Positions 26,571 to 36,333 are shown, counted from the first letter of the stretch. The stretch: DNA of 64,000 bases from Ferrimicrobium sp. (GCF_027319265.1 NZ_DAHVNP010000030.1:1-64000), one strand, 5' to 3'. Numbers and translations are program-made. Notes: a model not told the origin generated them from the letters alone.

Positions 26571-28127
26571 TCATTGCTCCTGTTGTTTCGTGCTTTGCAG
26601 CGGGTGATCTGGCTCAGGAGCAGTCGCTTGATGGACGAGATGTTCGCCAGCCGCGACGCCGTTGGTGGGATGGAGATCAACCTTGTCTGCGGTGGCATCG
26701 AGTACCCAGGTGTCCTTGGAACCGCCTCCCTGGGAGGAGTTGACGATCAGGGAGCCCTTCGGTAAGGCAACCCGTGTGAGCCCTCCAGGAAGTACCCAGA
26801 TGCGATCCCCTTGGTTGATGACAAACGGACGTAGGTCGATATGTCGGGGTTCGATGCCTTCAGGAACTCTGGTTGGACAGGTCGACAGCCGGACCACCTC
26901 TTGGGCGATCCAGCCACGAGGGTTCGCAAGCATCGCTGCTCTCGCCGCAAGGAGCGTTGCCTCGTCGGCATCAGGTCCGATCACAATTCCGGTACCACCC
27001 GAGGCATCGACTGGTTTGAGCACGAGTTGGTCGAGCCTCTTGACGACCCATGAACGGACCTCGGGGTCCTCAAGCCGATAGGTTGGAACGTTTGCGAGGA
27101 TCGGCTCCTCACCAAGATAATAGCGAATCATGTCGGGAACATAGGTGTAGGTGAGTTTGTCGTCGGCGACGCCATTCCCGATTGCATTTGCGACGGTGAG
27201 GTTGCCCGCACGGATGCAGGTGACGAGGCCAGGTACGCCAAGCAACGAAGAGGGTTCAAAGTAGAGCGGGTCGAGGTAATCGTCACTGATTCGTCGGTAG
27301 ATGACATCGACTCGCTGGTCGCCCTCGGTGGTATGGAGATAACAGATGCCGTCCCGACAGGCTAGGTCGCCTCCTTCAACGAGATCCACACCCATCTGCC
27401 GAGCAAGAAAGGTGTGTTCGAAGTAGGCAGCGTTGTGGATGCCAGGTGTGAGGAGGACCACTTTTGGATCCGAAGTCGCGCCCTGGGGGGCTGCCGCTAC
27501 GAGGGCGCGGAGGAGTTCTGTCGGGTAGTTTGCTACTGGTCGCACTCGGTTACCACGAAAGAACTCTGGAAAGATGCGCGTCATACTCCGCCGATTCTCG
27601 AGTACATAGGAGACTCCAGACGGGGTTCGCAGGTTGTCCTCAAGCACCATCAGTTTCCCATCATGGCCCCGCACGATGTCCATGCCCGAGATGTGGATGC
27701 GAACACCGTTGGCTGGTGCCAGTCCGTAGGCCTGTCGAATGAAGAGTGGAGAGGAGAGAACGAGCCGGTGGGGGATGATTCGATCTCGAAAGATCCGCTG
27801 TTGGGTGAAGACGTCGTCGAGAAAGGCTTCGAGTGCGCGGACTCGTTGGATGACACCGCTCTCGAGGTAGGCCCACTCCTGTGAGGAGATGATCCTCGGG
27901 ATCGGGTCGAGCGGGAAGGGTGCCTCCAATCCCGCGAAGGAGTAGGTGACACCACGGTCACGGAACGAGAGGTCTCGCTCCTGGCAGCGCTGCTCGAACT
28001 CGGTCTCGCTGAGCTCCTGGAGCGCGCTGTAGAGCTCCATGCAACCTGGGCGCGGAAGTCCCGGCGCAGTGAGCACCTCGTCGAAGGTGTCCGAGATCGC
28101 GTATGCGTCAAGGAGGGTATTCTCCAT
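26571..28127 (-). CDS. Circularly permuted ATP-grasp type 2 protein
   Basis: The 518-residue protein matches the permuted ATP-grasp family. It has FRDRGVTYSFAGLEAPFPLDPIPRII near residues 50-77, GVRIHISGMDIVRG and MVLEDNLRTPSGVSYVLENR, then VDVIYRRISDDYLDP, KPVDASGGTGIVIGP and LVNSSQGGGSKDTWVL. ATP-grasp enzymes join a carboxylate to an amine through an acyl phosphate. Comparative-genomics work predicted that this family builds a peptide-like tag or metabolite together with alpha-E and transglutaminase proteins, sometimes with a proteasome-like protease (Anbu). No Anbu gene is adjacent here. It is the first gene of a three-gene minus-strand operon and diverges from the mutasome cassette. Confidence 0.9.
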   Translation of the reverse strand: MENTLLDAYAISDTFDEVLTAPGLPRPGCMELYSALQELSETEFEQRCQERDLSFRDRGVTYSFAGLEAPFPLDPIPRIISSQEWAYLESGVIQRVRALEAFLDDVFTQQRIFRDRIIPHRLVLSSPLFIRQAYGLAPANGVRIHISGMDIVRGHDGKLMVLEDNLRTPSGVSYVLENRRSMTRIFPEFFRGNRVRPVANYPTELLRALVAAAPQGATSDPKVVLLTPGIHNAAYFEHTFLARQMGVDLVEGGDLACRDGICYLHTTEGDQRVDVIYRRISDDYLDPLYFEPSSLLGVPGLVTCIRAGNLTVANAIGNGVADDKLTYTYVPDMIRYYLGEEPILANVPTYRLEDPEVRSWVVKRLDQLVLKPVDASGGTGIVIGPDADEATLLAARAAMLANPRGWIAQEVVRLSTCPTRVPEGIEPRHIDLRPFVINQGDRIWVLPGGLTRVALPKGSLIVNSSQGGGSKDTWVLDATADKVDLHPTNGVAAGEHLVHQATAPEPDHPLQSTKQQEQ

Positions 28128-28224
28128 AGCGCAACCTTAGCAGATCTGGTTCGACGATTTTCCCAAGCAACATGTTGTTCATCATGGTTATGAGAGCATG
28201 TGCAGTCGAACCCACGCCAGAAAA

Positions 28225-28240
28225 GCGAACAAATGTACTA
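28225..28240. promoter_or_regulatory. LexA-box-like site before imuA'
   Basis: GCGAACAAATGTACTA differs by one core base from the actinobacterial SOS pattern GAAC-N4-GTTC (here GAAC-AAAT-GTAC). It lies 11 bp before the ATG chosen for imuA'. In mycobacteria the imuA'-imuB and dnaE2 genes are LexA-controlled. The match is imperfect, and so close to the start that it would overlap the 5' end of the transcript. Confidence 0.45.
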
Positions 28241-28250
28241 CTATGTCGAT

Positions 28251-28856
28251 ATGGAGCTGTTGCCTACCTCATCGTTGCTCGACGCGACCCCACATCAACC
28301 ACCGACAACGTTACCGCTCAAGGCCGAGTACGCGACGTTGCTCCCAAAGGGTGGATTGCTGGCAGGCGCCGTTACCAGCGTCTGTGGAGCAGGGTCTTAC
28401 ACCGCCATGATTGAGATGCTCAGTGTCACCTCTCAAGCGGGTTACAACATCGCCCTTGCTGGCCTCCACGATCTTGGTGTGGTGGCGTTAGCACGCGCCG
28501 GTTGGGATCTTTCTCGTGTCCTATTGGTCGATCATGAATCTGAGATGAACCAGGTCATTGCTCTGCTTGTTGCAGCCTTTGATGTTGTCGTGTTGGATGT
28601 GGCCGTTCTCGACCGTTCTTGGCACCGACTCGTCGCGCGGGCTAGGGAGCGCAGAAGCGCACTGGTCATGCTTGATCGTATGGTGACGATCGAGCATGAC
28701 CAGCTCCGACGATCTCTGCCTGGGGTGACGCTCGTCGTCGAGGAACTCGGTTGGGGTGTCCCAACGCCAGAGTGCCCCTTGGGGTCTCCCATCCTGCGTA
28801 TTGCGGCAGAAGAGCATGGGCTCACGGTCGGTATGGCAACAACGGTGGCACAATGA
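28251..28856 (+). CDS. imuA': ImuA'-like RecA-fold protein of the translesion cassette
   Basis: The start is taken as the ATG at 28251 (about 201 residues) because an upstream ATG at 28200 would place the LexA-like site inside the gene; neither has a clear ribosome site. The protein resembles the RecA core without a Walker A lysine. LPKGGLLAGAVTSVCGAGSY occupies the P-loop position, then GYNIALAGLHDLGVVALARAGWDLSRVLLVD and FDVVVLDVAVLD. In mycobacteria ImuA' has no catalytic role known and binds ImuB. The assignment rests largely on its position directly before imuB and dnaE2. Its stop overlaps the imuB start (ATGATG). Confidence 0.78.
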   Translation: MELLPTSSLLDATPHQPPTTLPLKAEYATLLPKGGLLAGAVTSVCGAGSYTAMIEMLSVTSQAGYNIALAGLHDLGVVALARAGWDLSRVLLVDHESEMNQVIALLVAAFDVVVLDVAVLDRSWHRLVARARERRSALVMLDRMVTIEHDQLRRSLPGVTLVVEELGWGVPTPECPLGSPILRIAAEEHGLTVGMATTVAQ

Positions 28857-30370
28857 TGCTGACCACTCCTCGACGTGTGGTTGCTCTCGATCTCACTGGA
28901 ATTTCGGCGCTGGCGCTCGACCTTACGGTAAGTGATTGCGCTGCAGTGGTGTACCGAGGTCAGATCGTGGAGGTAGCGGAGGCAGCCAAACACCATGGTG
29001 TTGTGGTCGGCATGCGTTCGTCGGAGGCGATGGCGCGCTGTCCCATGCTGGAGGTGCGAGAGCGTGATCAGTATCGGGAAGAGCAGTGGCTTGCACGATT
29101 GTTGCGGATGTTTGACGCCGTCTCTCCTCATTTTCGTCGCTACCGACATTCGTTCATAGCCCCATTGGGCTCGATGACTCGATACTTTGGGTCCGAACCA
29201 CAGGTATTTGCGGCTATCGAGTCGGTTATTGCGTCGCTGACCCAGACCTACCCCCAGGTGCGCGCCACGCTTGGGGCGGCTGATTCTGTTTTTGTTGCGT
29301 TGGTAGCAGCACGCCTTGGGTGTCGCATACGTCCGGGGGAGTCGGTGTCGTTTGTGGGCGAGCGCAGAGTCACTGAACTCCTTCCAACGCCGGTGGCAGC
29401 GGTGTTGCGCGAGGTTGGGATGGAGCGAATTGCTGATTTTCAACGACTCGACGGCGCTGTGGTGGCGGCACGTTTTGGTGGCACTGGGCTGCGCTGGCAT
29501 CGTCTCTGTCGCCTTGAAGCCGACCTTGTCGTCGGGGATGATGATCTCTCCGAGATCGTGATGTGCACCACGACTGTCTTCGATGGCGACACCACCGAAC
29601 GGATCTCGTTCCGCCTGATGCGACCGCTCGATCGACTTGTCCACGCCGCCGAACAGAGTGGACTGGTACTTGTGAAGGCGAATATGGTCCTCGTCACGAC
29701 GACGGGTGAGCTGACCAAGGTGGTGGAGGTACTTGATGGGGCAAGTACTACGGAACTGATCGCGCGACTTCGATGGTTCGAACAGGCGACGCGGTCGCGT
29801 CGTGATCCGTTGGTTGAGGTGCGTGTCGAACCATTGGGATGGTCTCCATTGCGTCGACGTCAGTTGACACTCGATCGCCAGGAGCTCAAGGAGTCGGCGA
29901 TTCTTGCAACATTGACTCGCTTGACGACACTCTATGGCGACGCTAGTGTGCGCGTGCCGGTGCTGCAGGGTGGTCGCTCCCTAGGCGAGCAGGGTGTTTG
30001 GGTTCCTTGGAATGGCCGATGGCCATCTCCGATGCCCTCAGATGATACTGGGGCTCCGTGGCCAGGTCGTCTGCGCGGTGCTGCCCCGAGCCTGGTCTAT
30101 CAACACCCCCGTGAGGTCGGCCTCTTTGATGTCGCTGGCGTTCCCGTGGGGGTGTACGGGGACGGAGTCATTCTTCCTCAACCCGCGGTGCTCGTTCGTG
30201 GCCGTGAGCAGCTCGTGATTTCGGCTTTTCATGGCCCTTGGGTCGTCGTTGAGCGCTGGTGGGAACACCGCCGTCGACGGTATGTGCGGCTGATGGTGAT
30301 CACCCCCAAAGGGGTCAGTCTCGTGATTCGAGAGGCACAACGTTGGTGGCTCGAGGGGGAGTTTGCCTGA
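28853..30370 (+). CDS. imuB: ImuB, Y-family polymerase-like mutasome adaptor lacking catalytic acids
   Basis: The ATG at 28853 overlaps the ImuA' stop and gives 505 residues; the frame is open upstream only as a shadow of imuA'. The fold follows Y-family polymerases: VVALDLTGISALALDL at the palm start, AAKHHGVVVGMRSSEAMARCP, and a helix-hairpin-helix region at VGMERIADFQRLDGAVVAARFGGTGLRWH. The acidic motif that holds metal ions (SIDE in true polymerases) is replaced by SFIAPLGSMTRYFG. It therefore should not polymerise, like mycobacterial ImuB, which tethers DnaE2 to the sliding clamp. A QLTLD segment in the C-terminal part is a candidate clamp-binding motif. Confidence 0.87.
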   Translation: MMLTTPRRVVALDLTGISALALDLTVSDCAAVVYRGQIVEVAEAAKHHGVVVGMRSSEAMARCPMLEVRERDQYREEQWLARLLRMFDAVSPHFRRYRHSFIAPLGSMTRYFGSEPQVFAAIESVIASLTQTYPQVRATLGAADSVFVALVAARLGCRIRPGESVSFVGERRVTELLPTPVAAVLREVGMERIADFQRLDGAVVAARFGGTGLRWHRLCRLEADLVVGDDDLSEIVMCTTTVFDGDTTERISFRLMRPLDRLVHAAEQSGLVLVKANMVLVTTTGELTKVVEVLDGASTTELIARLRWFEQATRSRRDPLVEVRVEPLGWSPLRRRQLTLDRQELKESAILATLTRLTTLYGDASVRVPVLQGGRSLGEQGVWVPWNGRWPSPMPSDDTGAPWPGRLRGAAPSLVYQHPREVGLFDVAGVPVGVYGDGVILPQPAVLVRGREQLVISAFHGPWVVVERWWEHRRRRYVRLMVITPKGVSLVIREAQRWWLEGEFA

Positions 30371-30373
30371 CGC

Positions 30374-33300
30374 ATGCCTCGCCACCGACAGCGACCGATC
30401 TGGCGCGTTCAAGACGTCGATAGTGTACGATCGGGGTATACGGCATCCGACCCTCCGGTGTCGGGTTACGCAGAACTCCATGCGCATAGCTACTTTAGCT
30501 TCCTCGACGGTGTCGTCTCACCCGAGGATCTTGTCGCCGCGGCGAGCCATGCAGGTCTCGCTGGGATTGCGCTGACCGACCACAACGGTCTCTACGGGGT
30601 CCCTCGCTTTTTGGCGGCTGCTCACTCCGTCGGGATTCAACCGATTATCGGGGCTGAAGTAACCCTCGGTAGAGCAGAGACGCGTACCGGCGCATTCGAT
30701 CCACCCGGAGAGCATCTCGTGGTCCTTGCAGCCTCGATTGAGGGGTATCAAGCACTCTCTCGAACGCTTGCTGAAGGACATCTTCGGGGAGGATCGAAGG
30801 GCGTCTTTTCGTTGTCTCTCGATCAGTTGGCCGCCAACCAACCACGGGATGGCTGGATTGTATTAACTGGATGTCGTAAAGGTCCCCTCTCGCGTGCCTT
30901 CATGGAGGAAGGTCCCAACGCGACTCGACGTCGATTGAGTGAATTGGAGGAGCGTTTCGGCCGTGATGCGTTGGTGATTGAGATCCACGATCATGGCGAT
31001 CCATTGGATGCGGTCCGAGCGGATTTCTTCGCCGCACTTGCGACTGAGCGGGCGTTACCGCTCGTCGGTACGCAAAATGTGCACGCTCTCGATGGCCATG
31101 GCCAGCGATTAGCGACGGTTGCGGCTGCGATCAGGTCAAACTCTCGGCTTGCGCAACTCGATGGATACCTGCCGAGTGCGGGGGTACCGCGACTGCGCAC
31201 CCCCAAGGAGCAGCGACAACATTTTGGACGTTATCCGGGTGTCGTAGCCCAGACGTTGGAGGTGATGGAACGCTGTCGTTTCCCGCTGCAGCTCATCGCT
31301 CCGGGTCTGCCTCGCTCGCTTGCTCCTGCGGGTGCGACGGATAGCTCCTGGCTCCGCAACCTCACTTTTGAGCGAGCGCCACAGCGTTATGGAGTCGCGG
31401 GTGCTGAACGGGTTCCAGGAGCCTATCGTCAGCTCGGCTACGAGCTTGATATCATCGAGGCATTGGGTTTTGCTGGCTACTTCCTTGTGGTGACCGATCT
31501 GGTCGATTTCTGCCGCAGAGAAGGGATCTACTGCCAGGGTCGGGGATCGGCAGCGAACTCCGCCGTCTGTTACGCCCTCGGGATTACCAACGCTGACCCG
31601 GTCGCCCTTGGTCTGCTCTTTGAACGTTTTCTCTCTCCTGAGCGCGATGGTCCTCCGGATATCGATATCGATATCGAGAGCGGGCGACGCGAGGAGGTGT
31701 TGCAGTATGTCTTTCGTCGCTATGGCAGGGAACACGCCGCTCAAGTCGCCAGCCTGATCACCTACCGGGCTCGTTCGGTGCTCCGCGATAGCGCACGCGT
31801 CTACGGTGTGCCTACCACGCAGATCGACCGATGGTCTCGCCAGATCGAACGGCGCGGTTCACTGCGTGCTTCACTGGAGGCGCGCGATCATCGTGGACAT
31901 CCGCTGCTGGAAGTTCCTACGGATATCGCTCAGATCGCACTCGGTCTCGAAGATGCACCCCGACACCTTGGTCTTCATGTGGGGGGGATGGTGATCTGTG
32001 ATCGACCGATCATTGAGGTTTGTCCCGTTGAGTGGGCGCGTAAGGCAGAACGAAGTGTGCTGCAATGGGACAAGGACGACTGCGCACGGATGGGACTCGT
32101 CAAGTTCGATCTCCTTGGCCTCGGGATGCTGGGCGCGATCCATGAGATGGTCGACCTGGTCAAGGAGGCCTGGGGTGTTACCGTCGACATTGCACTTTTG
32201 CCTCAGGAAGAGCAGGTCTACGAGATGTTGCAGCACGCTGACTCGATCGGTCTTTTTCAGGTGGAGTCGCGGGCGCAGATGGCGACATTGCCACGGTTGA
32301 AGCCGACCTGTTTTTATGATCTTGTCGTCGAGGTCGCACTCATTCGCCCGGGACCAATCCAGGGAGGGTCGGTCCATCCCTACCTCCGACGCCGGAGCGG
32401 GGAGGAGGCGGTGACGTACGCGCATCCACTGCTCGAACGATCGCTCGCCAAGACCCTCGGGGTGCCACTCTTTCAAGAACAACTCATGCAGATGGCGATG
32501 GATGTTGCTGGGTTCTCGCCAGCACAGGCTGACGAACTGCGACAGGCGATGAGTTCTCGACGGTCAACGGAGCGCATGGAGCGACTCAAAAGGCGTCTTT
32601 TTGCTGGTATGGAGGCCAACGGGGTCGATGACCGGGCAAAGGAGGAGATCTACCAGAAGCTCTCTGCCTTTGCAAACTTTGGGTTCCCGGAGAGTCATGC
32701 TGCCTCCTTTGCCTACCTTGTCTATGTCAGTGCGTGGTTTAAACTCCATTACCCGGCAGCGTTGTATGCAGGTATCTTGCGTTCGCAGCCGATGGGGTTC
32801 TGGTCTCCGCAGACCTTGCTGCGTGACGCCACTCGTCATGGGGTTGAGATTATGCCTCCTGATGTCAACCACGGGTCAGCTATCACCACCTTGGAGGCTC
32901 ATGACGGTGAGATCCGGCTTCGAGTGGGACTCAACACCATCCGTGGCATTGGAGACGAGAAGGCTCACGCCATCATCGGGGCCAGACCGTACGACGCTTG
33001 GCGGGCGCTTCTCGACCGCGTCGAACTCAACGAGTCTCAGCTGGTCAATCTCGCCAAAGCAGGGGCATTCGACAGCTTTGGTGAACATCGTCATACGGTG
33101 ATCTGGCAGAGTGGTGAGGTGGTGCGGGATCGGGGGGGACTCTCGGGCATTGTGGCGATGGGCACACAACCTCCTTTCCCGCCCCTCGATGAGAAGGAGC
33201 GACAGCGCATGGAGTCTCATGCTCTAGGATTCGTGACCGATGGGCATCCACTGGAGTTGCTCCGCACCTCACTAGAACGATCCGGCGTTGTGCGCTCCGA

Positions 33301-33595
33301 CCGACTAGGAGAGTTGGGCGATGGAACCAAGGTAACGGTGGCGGGCATCATTACCCATCGACAGCGTCCGGGTACGGCAAAGGGTGTCGTCTTCCTCAAT
33401 CTTGAGGATGAGGCTGGATTAGTGAATGTTCTCCTACGCCCTGGCGTCTGGGTCCGTTTTCGCGAAGCAGCTCTTGCATCTGCTGTGCTCGTGACAGGGA
33501 GGTTGCAGTGCAACGGGGAGGTGCGGTCGGTGATCGCCTCCAAAGTGACACCTCTTGACGGCACTCCCGTATATGGAGCGCGTAATTTTCAATAA
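30374..33595 (+). CDS. dnaE2: Error-prone DNA polymerase III alpha subunit DnaE2
   Basis: The 1073-residue protein starts three bases after imuB. It has an N-terminal PHP domain (YAELHAHSYFSFLDGVVSPEDL), the polymerase active-site motif PDIDIDIES (Asp429, Asp431), the palm/fingers region through GLFQVESRAQMATLPRLKP, and a C-terminal OB-fold (VTVAGIITHRQRPGTAKGVVFLNLED). Length and placement beside imuB identify DnaE2 rather than the replicative DnaE1, which is about 100 residues longer. It performs translesion, mutagenic synthesis after DNA damage. Confidence 0.93.
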   Translation: MPRHRQRPIWRVQDVDSVRSGYTASDPPVSGYAELHAHSYFSFLDGVVSPEDLVAAASHAGLAGIALTDHNGLYGVPRFLAAAHSVGIQPIIGAEVTLGRAETRTGAFDPPGEHLVVLAASIEGYQALSRTLAEGHLRGGSKGVFSLSLDQLAANQPRDGWIVLTGCRKGPLSRAFMEEGPNATRRRLSELEERFGRDALVIEIHDHGDPLDAVRADFFAALATERALPLVGTQNVHALDGHGQRLATVAAAIRSNSRLAQLDGYLPSAGVPRLRTPKEQRQHFGRYPGVVAQTLEVMERCRFPLQLIAPGLPRSLAPAGATDSSWLRNLTFERAPQRYGVAGAERVPGAYRQLGYELDIIEALGFAGYFLVVTDLVDFCRREGIYCQGRGSAANSAVCYALGITNADPVALGLLFERFLSPERDGPPDIDIDIESGRREEVLQYVFRRYGREHAAQVASLITYRARSVLRDSARVYGVPTTQIDRWSRQIERRGSLRASLEARDHRGHPLLEVPTDIAQIALGLEDAPRHLGLHVGGMVICDRPIIEVCPVEWARKAERSVLQWDKDDCARMGLVKFDLLGLGMLGAIHEMVDLVKEAWGVTVDIALLPQEEQVYEMLQHADSIGLFQVESRAQMATLPRLKPTCFYDLVVEVALIRPGPIQGGSVHPYLRRRSGEEAVTYAHPLLERSLAKTLGVPLFQEQLMQMAMDVAGFSPAQADELRQAMSSRRSTERMERLKRRLFAGMEANGVDDRAKEEIYQKLSAFANFGFPESHAASFAYLVYVSAWFKLHYPAALYAGILRSQPMGFWSPQTLLRDATRHGVEIMPPDVNHGSAITTLEAHDGEIRLRVGLNTIRGIGDEKAHAIIGARPYDAWRALLDRVELNESQLVNLAKAGAFDSFGEHRHTVIWQSGEVVRDRGGLSGIVAMGTQPPFPPLDEKERQRMESHALGFVTDGHPLELLRTSLERSGVVRSDRLGELGDGTKVTVAGIITHRQRPGTAKGVVFLNLEDEAGLVNVLLRPGVWVRFREAALASAVLVTGRLQCNGEVRSVIASKVTPLDGTPVYGARNFQ

Positions 33596-33690
33596 CGGTA
33601 GCTCCGATAGGGATCGTGGCGCAGATCACGGCTACGACCTTAAGTGAGGTGGAACCAAAGGCGGATGAAGACGTGCTAGGGTAGTGGCCG

Positions 33691-34869
33691 ATGCGATACC
33701 AGACGATCAGTATGTCATTAGTGGTCGCCTTGGGTGGTCTCGTACTGGCGAGTTGTGGAAGTCGGACGACAAGCCTGACGACACCGCTTGCCTCGGCCCC
33801 AGGGATTACCGCTTCGAGCGTGCTGTTTGCGAGCGAGGTCGACACCGATGGGGTATCTCATCAGTATGCCTCTGATGAGGTGGCTGGCATTCGTGCAGTC
33901 CTTCGACTTTTTGATGAACACCACGGTATTTATGGCCGCCAGTTGAGCGTTGTTGTGAAAGATGACGCGGGACAGACCGCGATTGCGGCTGACGAGACAC
34001 GGTATTTGAGCATGACGGTTGGCGCTTTTGCCCTGATAGGTGATAGTCCCTCTTCGGTGCTGAATCCTATCTCGGCCCAGGCCTCGAATTCGGGCATCCT
34101 TCAGCTCTATCCGATTGGACAGGCGACGGGGGCGAATACCGTCAATACCGTTCCTCCGATCACTACCTCCGCCTCGAATCTTGGGACGCTTTTGAACTAT
34201 CTCGATTTAGCTAATGGGGCTATCGCCGTCCTCTCGCCAACCGGTATCCCAACGATCGCTCGTGATCTTGGCGTCAAGACGGCACCGGAACAGCTCACCT
34301 ATACCACGAGTGGACAAGTGCAAGGGCTGACGCAGCTCACCAAAACGGTCCCGGACCTCGTGATAAGCTTTGCTCCAGCGCCGGTGACGATCAAACTGCT
34401 CGCAGAGCTCAGCAGCTTGAATGAGGCGCCGACGGTGATCGCCGTCGAGAACTCTACATCACGTCAACGGTTGCGTGCCGGAGCACCAACGTTTCATGGC
34501 GATCTCCTCCGCCTTGGAACTTGGGTGCCTCAAGGAGCCCTTGATGCGGCATGGAGTGGGTATCTGACCAGGGTCGATCATCTCCTCGGCCCAGAAGTCC
34601 CCCTAAACTCTGCGACTCTCAACGGTATCTACAGCGCCACGATGTCGGTAGAACTTCTCCGTTCAGTCGGACTCAATCCAAGTCGCCGTGCGATATTGAC
34701 GAGCTTGGCTCAACACCGCTTCAGCCCGGCCATACCAGCCTTGGGCCCGTGGAGCGCGACTTCGGGATTTCAAGGAGGCGTGTTGACGGGAACTGCGCAC
34801 CCCGTATACGTTGATGGCGCCCGAGTAACGCTGACACCGCCGAGCATGGCATCACCCCCGAGCTTCTAG
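33691..34869 (+). CDS. Branched-chain amino-acid-type periplasmic binding lipoprotein
   Basis: The 392-residue protein has a lipoprotein signal peptide with lipobox LASC at about residues 19-22, then a two-lobed binding fold of the Leu/Ile/Val receptor type. SSVLFASEVDTDG, AVLRLFDEHHGIYGRQLSVVVKDDAGQ and LIGDSPSSVLNPI correspond to lobe 1 and the ligand hinge. No permease or ATPase genes are adjacent, so it may be an orphan receptor or a sensor. The sequence is divergent and no ligand can be proposed. It begins 95 nt after dnaE2 and may be on the same transcript. Confidence 0.72.
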   Translation: MRYQTISMSLVVALGGLVLASCGSRTTSLTTPLASAPGITASSVLFASEVDTDGVSHQYASDEVAGIRAVLRLFDEHHGIYGRQLSVVVKDDAGQTAIAADETRYLSMTVGAFALIGDSPSSVLNPISAQASNSGILQLYPIGQATGANTVNTVPPITTSASNLGTLLNYLDLANGAIAVLSPTGIPTIARDLGVKTAPEQLTYTTSGQVQGLTQLTKTVPDLVISFAPAPVTIKLLAELSSLNEAPTVIAVENSTSRQRLRAGAPTFHGDLLRLGTWVPQGALDAAWSGYLTRVDHLLGPEVPLNSATLNGIYSATMSVELLRSVGLNPSRRAILTSLAQHRFSPAIPALGPWSATSGFQGGVLTGTAHPVYVDGARVTLTPPSMASPPSF

Positions 34870-34943
34870 GCCGGCGGTTTGCCTGATCCTCTGAGTCGAC
34901 CTGAGTGGTGCTAGAGTCGGTGCAGGCGTGAGAGAAGGAGGCG

Positions 34944-36245
34944 ATGATGGCGTGGGACTTTGCTACTGAACCCGCATTTGCAGCGCAACTGGCATGGATC
35001 GAGCAGTTGGTCCGAGACGAGATTTTCCCGCTCGAAACACTCGATCTTGCTACTCCAAGACTAAAGCAGATCATCAAACCTTTGCAGGAGCAGGTGAAGG
35101 AGCGTGGACTTTTTGCTGCTCATCTACCGCCAAGCCTTGGTGGTCAAGGTTTTGGTCAGGTCAAACTCGGACTGATGAATGAGATTCTGGGGATGTCACC
35201 AATTGCCCCGCTCGTCTTTGGCAACAACGCTCCCGACTCGGGAAATGCTGAACTTCTCGCTCTTGGTATCGAGGCAAACGGTGCCGAGTTCCAACGCGAG
35301 CGCTATCTTGAACCCCTCTTACGCGGTGAACTCGCGAGCGGGTTTTCGATGACTGAGCCCGATGCAGGTGCCGACCCGACGCGCATTAGCGCGACGGCGT
35401 TGAGGGACGGTGATGAGTGGGTCATCAACGGGCATAAGTGGTATACCACGAATGGATCGGTGGCAGATTTTCTCATTGTGATGGTCCGGACGATTCCTGA
35501 TGTACCTGCTCGCCAGGGCATGTCGATGTTACTCGTCCCGAAGGGGACGCCCGGGGTACGTGTGGTGCGCGATATACCCACGATGGAAGATCCTGTCGTG
35601 CGCCCAGGCTCCTACGGCAATCACGCGGAGATTATTTACGAGGATGTTCGTGTGCCCCTTGATCATCTCATTGGACATGAAGGGATGGGATTCGCCCTCG
35701 CTCAGAGTCGGCTCGGTCCTGGTCGGATCCACCACTGCATGCGATGGCTTGGGCAGTCACGCCGGGCCTTTGCGATGATGTGTGAGCGAGCTGTCTCCAG
35801 GGAGGTTTTTGGCGAGCCACTCGCTGCCAAACAGACGGTGCAAAACTGGATCGCCGATTCGGCTGCTGAGATGTCGGCTGCTCGTTTAATGACCCTGCAG
35901 GCGGCGTGGTTAATCGATCTGAAGGGACAGAAGGCAGCCCGCAAGGAGATCTCGATGATCAAGTACTTTGGGGCCCAGGTACTCTACAACGTGATCGATC
36001 GCGCGATCCAAGTCCACGGTGGTCTAGGGTTCTCCTCCGACCTTCCGCTGGAACAGATGTACCGTGCCGCACGGGCAGCCCGCATCTATGATGGTCCCGA
36101 TGAGGTGCACCGCATGACGGTCGCTCGCCAGATACTGCGTGATTACGAGCCTGTCGAAGAACCCACTGAACTCATCGCCACCCGGCGCGCGGCGGCCAAA
36201 GAACACTTTGCGGCCCAGCTTGAGCTGTTAAGCATCGACCGTTGA
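34944..36245 (+). CDS. Acyl-CoA dehydrogenase
   Basis: The 433-residue protein begins after a strong GAAGGAGG. It has the N-terminal helical domain, the FAD-contact segment SGFSMTEPDAGADPTRISATA, the beta domain WVINGHKWYTTNGSVADFLIV, and the C-terminal helical domain with QVHGGLGFSSDLPLEQMYRAARAARIYDGPDEVHR. It transfers electrons from acyl-CoA to ETF; the fused EtfBA in this window is a candidate acceptor. It resembles the longer acyl-CoA dehydrogenases of the FadE/ACAD10-11 type, and chain-length preference is unknown. Confidence 0.92.
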   Translation: MMAWDFATEPAFAAQLAWIEQLVRDEIFPLETLDLATPRLKQIIKPLQEQVKERGLFAAHLPPSLGGQGFGQVKLGLMNEILGMSPIAPLVFGNNAPDSGNAELLALGIEANGAEFQRERYLEPLLRGELASGFSMTEPDAGADPTRISATALRDGDEWVINGHKWYTTNGSVADFLIVMVRTIPDVPARQGMSMLLVPKGTPGVRVVRDIPTMEDPVVRPGSYGNHAEIIYEDVRVPLDHLIGHEGMGFALAQSRLGPGRIHHCMRWLGQSRRAFAMMCERAVSREVFGEPLAAKQTVQNWIADSAAEMSAARLMTLQAAWLIDLKGQKAARKEISMIKYFGAQVLYNVIDRAIQVHGGLGFSSDLPLEQMYRAARAARIYDGPDEVHRMTVARQILRDYEPVEEPTELIATRRAAAKEHFAAQLELLSIDR

Positions 36246-36333
36246 GCGAGTAGGGCGATCGCATTCGGTCCTGTCGTTTGCCTTTGGCAGTTAGCCTATT
36301 GAGAGCACAAGATGTGAGATCGATGGAGGAGAT

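Noticed and set aside
28168-28177. CAACATGTTG palindrome in the divergent region as a second LexA box.
   Set aside because: Lacks the GAAC/GTTC half-sites; only the site at 28225-28240 was kept, at low confidence.
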